A stretch of DNA of 7,495 nt from Nitrospirota bacterium (GTDB taxonomy: Bacteria > Nitrospirota > Nitrospiria > Nitrospirales > UBA8639), in NCBI GenBank assembly GCA_003233615.1, contig QIMB01000429.1:1-7495 (forward strand), given 5' to 3'. The notes beneath the pieces were generated by a model, which ran no database searches, had not been told where the DNA came from, and saw only the letters and a program-made list of their open reading frames with translations. Shown one piece after another: positions 6,653 through 7,495 of this stretch. Numbering within the stretch: the first letter of the stretch is position 1; each line of letters starts with the position of its first letter. The position numbers were made by a program, and so were the translations under genes.

Positions 6653-7026
6653 TGAAATGATGGGGTCATCGAATGTTTGCGAAAAATCTATGACGTGCAT
6701 ATCCATTTTTCAGCGAAATTACCTCATTCGAAATTGACTGGTTTCATTCCCTCCTCTAGAATGAAAACTCGTAGGAATGTGTACGATTCTCTGTTCTCCA
6801 CCGTCCCTGGTACGAAGGACTTGTATGAACATAACTTGAACAATTGCGCAACAAGATTTGGGTTAGATTTGGACGGAACGATTAAGGAAAATCCGATGCA
6901 TAGCATAGCTATGATGAGGTTTTTTTCGATTGAGGCGCGTTCAAAGGTGGCCCGAAGATTGTCTGTGGAATGTTCAAGTTATGTTCACGCAAGTCCTTAG
7001 GGACATTCTTTTATTCTTCATTGACA
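6653..7026. other. intergenic stretch without a convincing gene
   Basis: This stretch separates the pdxJ promoter from the aminotransferase gene. A 107-codon + strand frame (TTG 6677 to TAG 7000) fills most of it, but it has no SD at its start, resembles no family I know and has no features of a real protein, so I do not call it. Other structure seen: a perfect 8-bp inverted repeat TTTCATTC/GAATGAAA (6742-6749 and 6759-6766) with the loop CCTCCTCTA, and the 10-base palindrome CATAGCTATG (6904-6913) seven bases ahead of a run of seven T (6920-6926). I see no tRNA, no recognisable riboswitch and no good sigma70 promoter for the rightward gene. It could hold a small RNA, a long leader or gene remains; nothing decides between these. 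Confidence 0.5.
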
Positions 7027-7495
7027 ATGGACCCTTTTTACCGAATTCAACGGCTCCCTGGATACGTCTTTACGCAAGTCCAGGAATTGAAGCTTCAGGC
7101 TCGCAAACGAGGTGAAGATATTATTGATTTGGGGATGGGGAACCCGGATCAACCGACCCCTCCTCACATTGTCGACAAATTAATAGAAGCGGCAAAGAAT
7201 GGACGAAACCACCGGTATTCGGCTTCTCGTGGCATTACCAAATTACGCCATGCGATTTGTGATTGGTATCAACGAAAATATGAAGTCAGTTTGGATCCGG
7301 AAACGGAAGCCATCGTGACACTCGGGGTTAAAGAAGGATTAGCGCATTTAGCCCTGGCTATCGTAGGACCTGGCGATGTCGTGCTCGCACCGACCCCAAC
7401 CTATCCAATTCATATGTATTGTGTCATTATTGCCGGGGGAGAGGTGCGTGGTGTTGAATTGAGCCCCGACACCGATTTTTTTGAAAACTTGACGC
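7027..7495 (+). CDS. alaC: AlaC-like PLP-dependent aminotransferase, N-terminal part (cut by window edge)
   Basis: The first 156 codons are present and the gene runs off the right edge. Family members are about 400 residues, so roughly the last 60 percent, including the PLP-binding lysine, is not visible. It belongs to the class I/II fold-type I aminotransferases. The N-terminus closely resembles E. coli AlaC, the glutamate-pyruvate aminotransferase: RIQRLPGYVF at 6-15, GEDIIDLGMGNPD at 29-41, PPHIVDKL at 45-52, YSASRGITKLRHAI at 64-77, AIVTLGVKEGLAHLALA at 95-111 and PTPTYPIHMY at 122-131. The expected reaction is pyruvate plus glutamate to alanine plus 2-oxoglutarate; related LL-diaminopimelate aminotransferases look similar, so the substrate is not certain. 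The ATG at 7027 was chosen because the family often starts a few residues before the RLP-YVF motif. It has no clear SD, and the frame stays open upstream to another ATG at 6970. It is divergent from pdxJ, which supplies its cofactor pathway. Confidence 0.9.
   Translation, partial: MDPFYRIQRLPGYVFTQVQELKLQARKRGEDIIDLGMGNPDQPTPPHIVDKLIEAAKNGRNHRYSASRGITKLRHAICDWYQRKYEVSLDPETEAIVTLGVKEGLAHLALAIVGPGDVVLAPTPTYPIHMYCVIIAGGEVRGVELSPDTDFFENLT

Noticed and set aside
6724..6906. Small - strand gene with an internal AGGAGG before an ATG (near 6759-6745)
   Set aside because: The SD is too close to the ATG, which opens only seven codons, and the 60-codon frame around it has no recognisable content.
6899..6926. 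Palindrome plus T-run as a + strand terminator
   Set aside because: The stem is only five A/T-rich pairs and is separated from the T-run by six other bases; no gene before it needs a terminator.
6677..7000. 107-codon + strand open frame in the intergenic region
   Set aside because: It starts at a TTG without SD, has no recognisable motif, and a frame of this size occurs by chance; described only as part of the gap.
6987..7081. Direct repeat ACGCAAGTCC (6987-6996 and 7072-7081)
   Set aside because: Only two 10-base copies, one inside the aminotransferase coding sequence where RLPGYVFTQV is conserved; likely chance.

Overview
The window is an ordinary bacterial housekeeping region of roughly balanced base composition, with compact spacing and recognisable Shine-Dalgarno (SD) sites. 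Nothing in it looks mobile, phage-derived, CRISPR-like or otherwise accessory. The gene set (pdxJ, bifunctional nnr, tsaE and mutS in a row, facing an AlaC-type aminotransferase) fits a free-living Gram-negative bacterium. My guess is the Nitrospirota, possibly a lower-GC Nitrospira relative, but this is an impression from protein style and exported proteins of unknown function, not something the sequence proves.

Left part (1-1057, + strand): the 3' end of an unrecognised gene is followed 60 bases later by a complete 209-residue gene for a secreted or periplasmic protein with a clear signal peptide. The pair ends in a strong intrinsic terminator (1022-1057). That hairpin is shared with the convergent gene mutS: the mutS stop codon lies in the loop, and one arm plus the T-run encode the last residues of MutS.

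Central part (1036-6588, - strand): a tight co-directional cluster, read from right to left as pdxJ (pyridoxine 5'-phosphate synthase), nnr (NAD(P)HX epimerase/dehydratase), tsaE (tRNA t6A biosynthesis ATPase) and mutS (mismatch repair). pdxJ and nnr abut (TAG then ATG), nnr and tsaE are adjacent, and tsaE and mutS are 28 bases apart, so one transcript is likely. A sigma70-like promoter with a 17-base spacer (6624-6652) lies just upstream of pdxJ. The products share no single pathway: they cover vitamin B6 synthesis, nicotinamide cofactor repair, tRNA modification and DNA repair. The acpS gene often found between pdxJ and nnr in other bacteria is absent here.

Right part (6653-7495): about 375 bases without a convincing gene, then the first 156 codons of an AlaC-like PLP-dependent aminotransferase on the + strand, cut by the window edge. 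It is divergent from pdxJ, whose product feeds PLP synthesis.

The points most worth a second look are the missing conventional start codon of tsaE despite a well-placed SD, the terminator embedded in the mutS 3' end, a possible SD-masking hairpin in the pdxJ leader, and the unrecognised exported protein pair. I found no credible sign of a new multi-gene system.
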